The notes under the pieces: generated by a model
What the model was told of the DNA's origin: nothing
Databases searched by the model: none
Seen by the model: only the letters and a program-made list of their open reading frames with translations
Shown: piece by piece, positions 30,662 through 33,004 of the stretch
How the letters are laid out: every line of letters begins with the position of its first letter
Position numbering within the stretch: position 1 is the first letter of the stretch
Assembly (NCBI GenBank): GCA_039105265.1
Contig: JAPFFF010000184.1
Location: forward strand, 1 to 33,004
Direction of reading: 5' to 3'
Length of the DNA stretch: 33,004 nucleotides
Source of the DNA: Tritrichomonas musculus
Taxonomy: Eukaryota > Parabasalia > Tritrichomonadida > Tritrichomonadidae
Translations under genes and position numbers: made by a program

Positions 30662-31627
30662 TTAATCCCCAACCTTTTTATGGTGAATTTTCGGTATTTT
30701 GAGGTATTCTTTTTTCCAATTTTGATAAGTTTTATATGGAATTATTTCACCTGTCAAATTGTCTTTTCTTGTAGAACTTTTATCGTCTAAATCCCATCTC
30801 GGAATACTTGAAAGTCTACACCTGCAATTAATATCTTGCCCAGCTATTCCAAACTGGTGGGGAGCAAAAACTTCGCCTACGTCACTTTTAAAACATTCAT
30901 TATATTCTACTACTTGTCCATCAAGCTCCAGATGTGTTTGGCGTGTTCTTGTATCGAGCGTAGCGTCCCACCTCTTTAAAAGGTCTGCTCCTTCGTTAAT
31001 ACTTGCTTTCATGCTGTCAAGTTGTGCCTGAGTTGATACTCTGCCACCCTCAGTCCTCGCAATTCTATATGCGTTATTAAAGCTAATTTCCGCTATTTTA
31101 GATACGTTTCTTGCTATTTCGGCATAACTGTTACCCTGAGCAATTCCCCTTGAAATTTCAGCTATTACTTGGCTTTTAAGGTTATCTACATCGGCATATA
31201 ACCTTTCTGAAAATTTAAGACCTGCCGTTTCTGTTTTTATTGCCTTAACAATCAACTTTACGTTTATGGGAACATACACGGGGATTTTATGAAATTTTTG
31301 GAGTATAAAAACATCTCCAAGAAAACTATCGCTATACATACTTTGTAGAAAATTAGTTATCGTGGTTATATTTCTTTGTCTGAGCAAATCAAGACTTACA
31401 TTAATTTGAGATTGCAATAATTCTTGATATTCAAGCTGGTATACTTTGGAATTAATTAGGCTTTGCTCTGCGTTTGTTACTTCCAGTTCCTTTATAGATT
31501 GCCTTAATTCTTTAATTGTTATTTTCACGTCCGCTAAGGCTCTGCTGTAAGCCGATTCAAGACTTTTAAGCATTTTTTCTTCATGCTCCAAAAGAATTTT
31601 GTTTACCTGTTTTTCATATTTATTCAA
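30662..31627 (-). CDS. MuF-type minor head protein
   Basis: 321 aa overlapping the portal stop. The C-terminal half is the MuF domain: RIARTEGGRVSTQAQLDSMK (about 188-207), KRWDATLDTRTRQTHLELDG, FAPHQFGIAGQDINCRCRLS. The N-terminal half is helical. SPP1 gp7-type proteins bind the portal and are injected with DNA. Sequence looks whole and follows the portal as expected. Confidence 0.86.
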   Translation of the reverse strand: MNKYEKQVNKILLEHEEKMLKSLESAYSRALADVKITIKELRQSIKELEVTNAEQSLINSKVYQLEYQELLQSQINVSLDLLRQRNITTITNFLQSMYSDSFLGDVFILQKFHKIPVYVPINVKLIVKAIKTETAGLKFSERLYADVDNLKSQVIAEISRGIAQGNSYAEIARNVSKIAEISFNNAYRIARTEGGRVSTQAQLDSMKASINEGADLLKRWDATLDTRTRQTHLELDGQVVEYNECFKSDVGEVFAPHQFGIAGQDINCRCRLSSIPRWDLDDKSSTRKDNLTGEIIPYKTYQNWKKEYLKIPKIHHKKVGD

Positions 31628-33004
31628 GCTCCATCATCCTCATCTTTAAGGCGGAGTATTTCATCTGAGAGTTCATTTATTGATTTTCTGGTATCAATAT
31701 TTTCTTGAATTTTCGTTTGTACTTCCTCAAAGTCAAGTTCTAAAATACTACAAATTTGTTTAACTATTGTTTCTTCTGGAAGTTTGCCCATTGCGTTTAA
31801 AAGAGTGTTTATCTCTATTTGTTTTGTTTCTGCTTCTACTTTCGCAATTTCTGCATTGTCTAAATTATTTGCCATAACATTTCTTGTAAAATCTAAAACA
31901 ATATCTTGCAAATCATAGCTTGTCTTATATTTTTCATTTATTTCATCTAAAATTATCTCTAGTATCGGTTGCAAGAAAGATCTCACTCTGCGTTCCATTT
32001 TGTCGCATTTAAGATCTAAAAGGGCATACCTGCTCTTAATCACAATATTGGTTATATTCCCGTCTCCTGTTTGTGAAGAATTAAAGCCCATGCCAAAACG
32101 ATATATATTTTTTTCGTCAAGTTCGAGTTTAGCTTTTCTTGCTTCATAGGGGATAGAGATTGTTTTTATATCCAAATCTCCTTGTTCTCCAACTCCGACC
32201 ATTTTCTTAACCCTGATATTATTTTGAAGTTCGTTAAAGTCATTTCCCTGAAATTCCTTTACAACATATATTCCTTCTGCAACATCTTGCAGATTATTGG
32301 ATAAACCGCAACTCATTAAGTCATAATCATCAATCAGTGCTTTAATAGGTCTTAAATCGCTGTATTTATCTTCGTTGTTATCAAGTCTGAAAAAGGGAAT
32401 AAAGCCAAATTTACTTCCTTTTATTTTTACATTGTCATTGTCGATTTCTCGCCACATTTTATGGGGATCTTGGATTGATTGTTTTAGATATATCAGCCAT
32501 CAATTTATTATCTTTAATAATATAGTAAAAAGTCTGCTCTTTATCGTAAACTTCAACTGCAATGACTTTTTTGTTTTTAATCTCATAGGTTCGCTTTGTG
32601 TAATAGTTTATTATATACTCTGTTTCTTCGTTTAAAGGGTTTATAACTTCAATTATTCTAAGTCCGTCTGCATATTTAAAATGCGTCCTAAAATCTTTTC
32701 CGAGTTGTGCATACATATATGAAAATCCGATTTTACTTGCATTTTCTACCACTTCGGAAAGTTCTGACTTAAAATTATCATCAAAATATGCTTCAAGCTC
32801 TTTATTAAGCTGCTGATGCTCTGAGTATACGTTAAATCCGCTTAATAAATAACTTGTTTTTTGATCTATAAGTTCTGTGTAAAACGCATGGCTTATCTTT
32901 ATATTACTCCTTGTGGTATCTTCCACAAGCTGTCCGTCAGAATTAAAGTAAAACACTCTGTAATCCAAAATATCGTGTTTGGCGTTGTAATAATCTTTGC
33001 CTTT
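31624..33004 (-). pseudogene. SPP1-type portal protein gene, broken and cut by the window edge
   Basis: The coding sequence fits SPP1 gp6-like portals: YYNAKHDIL at the window edge, FYTELIDQKTSYLLSGFNVY, then KFGFIPFFRLDNNEDKYSDL, later helices with MERRVRSFLQPILEIILDEI and a charged tail. The 5' end lies beyond 33004. The gene carries about one break in the window, so it is recorded as part of the fossil head module. Confidence 0.8.

Larger units (their letters stand above)
23826..33004 (-). mobile_element. Prophage head and neck module (remnant)
   Basis: Minus-strand gene order is portal, MuF minor head protein, Rpn-type nuclease (cargo), scaffold, major capsid, small decoration-type protein, head-tail connector, head closure, tail completion, tail terminator, tail tube, tail assembly chaperones, front of the tape measure. 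This is the SPP1/HK97-like siphophage order. The terminase genes would lie beyond the right edge. At least two of its genes are broken (portal, tape measure). Most others look whole. Confidence 0.85.

Noticed and set aside
1-33004. CRISPR array, tRNA or rRNA genes
   Set aside because: No regularly spaced direct repeats of CRISPR size, no tRNA cloverleaf, and no rRNA gene; only a short spacer-like fragment near 23.8 kb.
1-33004. Insertion sequence or integrase explaining the module borders
   Set aside because: No transposase, integrase or recombinase gene is visible; the Rpn-type protein is a nuclease of a family loosely named transposase and does not border the junctions.

Overview
The window is AT-rich (roughly a third G+C by eye), with strong GGAGG-type ribosome binding sites, ATGA-coupled operons and SPP1/HK97-like tailed-phage genes. 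This points to a low-GC Bacillota, probably an anaerobic clostridial or tissierellial host. The genus cannot be fixed from the sequence alone. Most of the window is prophage material, but it is a mosaic of modules rather than one clean prophage. No integrase or terminase lies in the window. Several viral genes are broken, so I treat the element as a decayed or recombined prophage.

Layout. (1) 1-3390 is an accessory left flank: a GC-rich structured RNA candidate (about 60-300), a 49-aa acidic ORF, an RNase III-like protein with two dsRNA-binding-type regions and a 10-bp-periodic repeat array upstream, then an XRE repressor divergent from an unrecognised gene with a palindromic operator inside its promoter. 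(2) 3393-8480 (minus) is a siphophage distal tail module. (3) 8500-13000 is a non-phage insert: an SdpI-like membrane protein (plus), then a minus-strand pair, an SbcC-like ATPase without its N-terminus and a GHKL ATPase fused to an HExxH zincin-like domain. (4) 13000-22016 (plus) is a second phage module: the rear part of a tape-measure gene, a YafQ/DinJ-type toxin-antitoxin cassette in antisense, a different baseplate/fibre set, a lysis region (holin, a divergent RibB homologue, a small membrane protein, a GH25-LysM endolysin) and a run of very small genes. (5) 22174-23830 holds DUF4352 and XRE repressor genes (minus) and a promoter-rich region. (6) 23826-33004 (minus) is the head and neck module from portal to the front part of a tape-measure gene.

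The observation I rate highest is at 20340-20665. A 37-codon cationic peptide ORF sits inside an RNA whose 5' and 3' ends are complementary over 15+8 bp, and its ribosome binding site is held in a hairpin. A convergent antisense promoter (TTGATA-17-TATAAT) leads to an intrinsic terminator inside the ORF. Together these features look like a complete type I toxin-antitoxin locus of a peptide family I do not recognise. Next are the RibB-like protein in the lysis cassette with an altered active-site loop, the double-dsRBD RNase III with its phased repeat array, and the GHKL-zincin/SbcC pair.

All calls come from reading the sequence and the translated frames. No database search was run.
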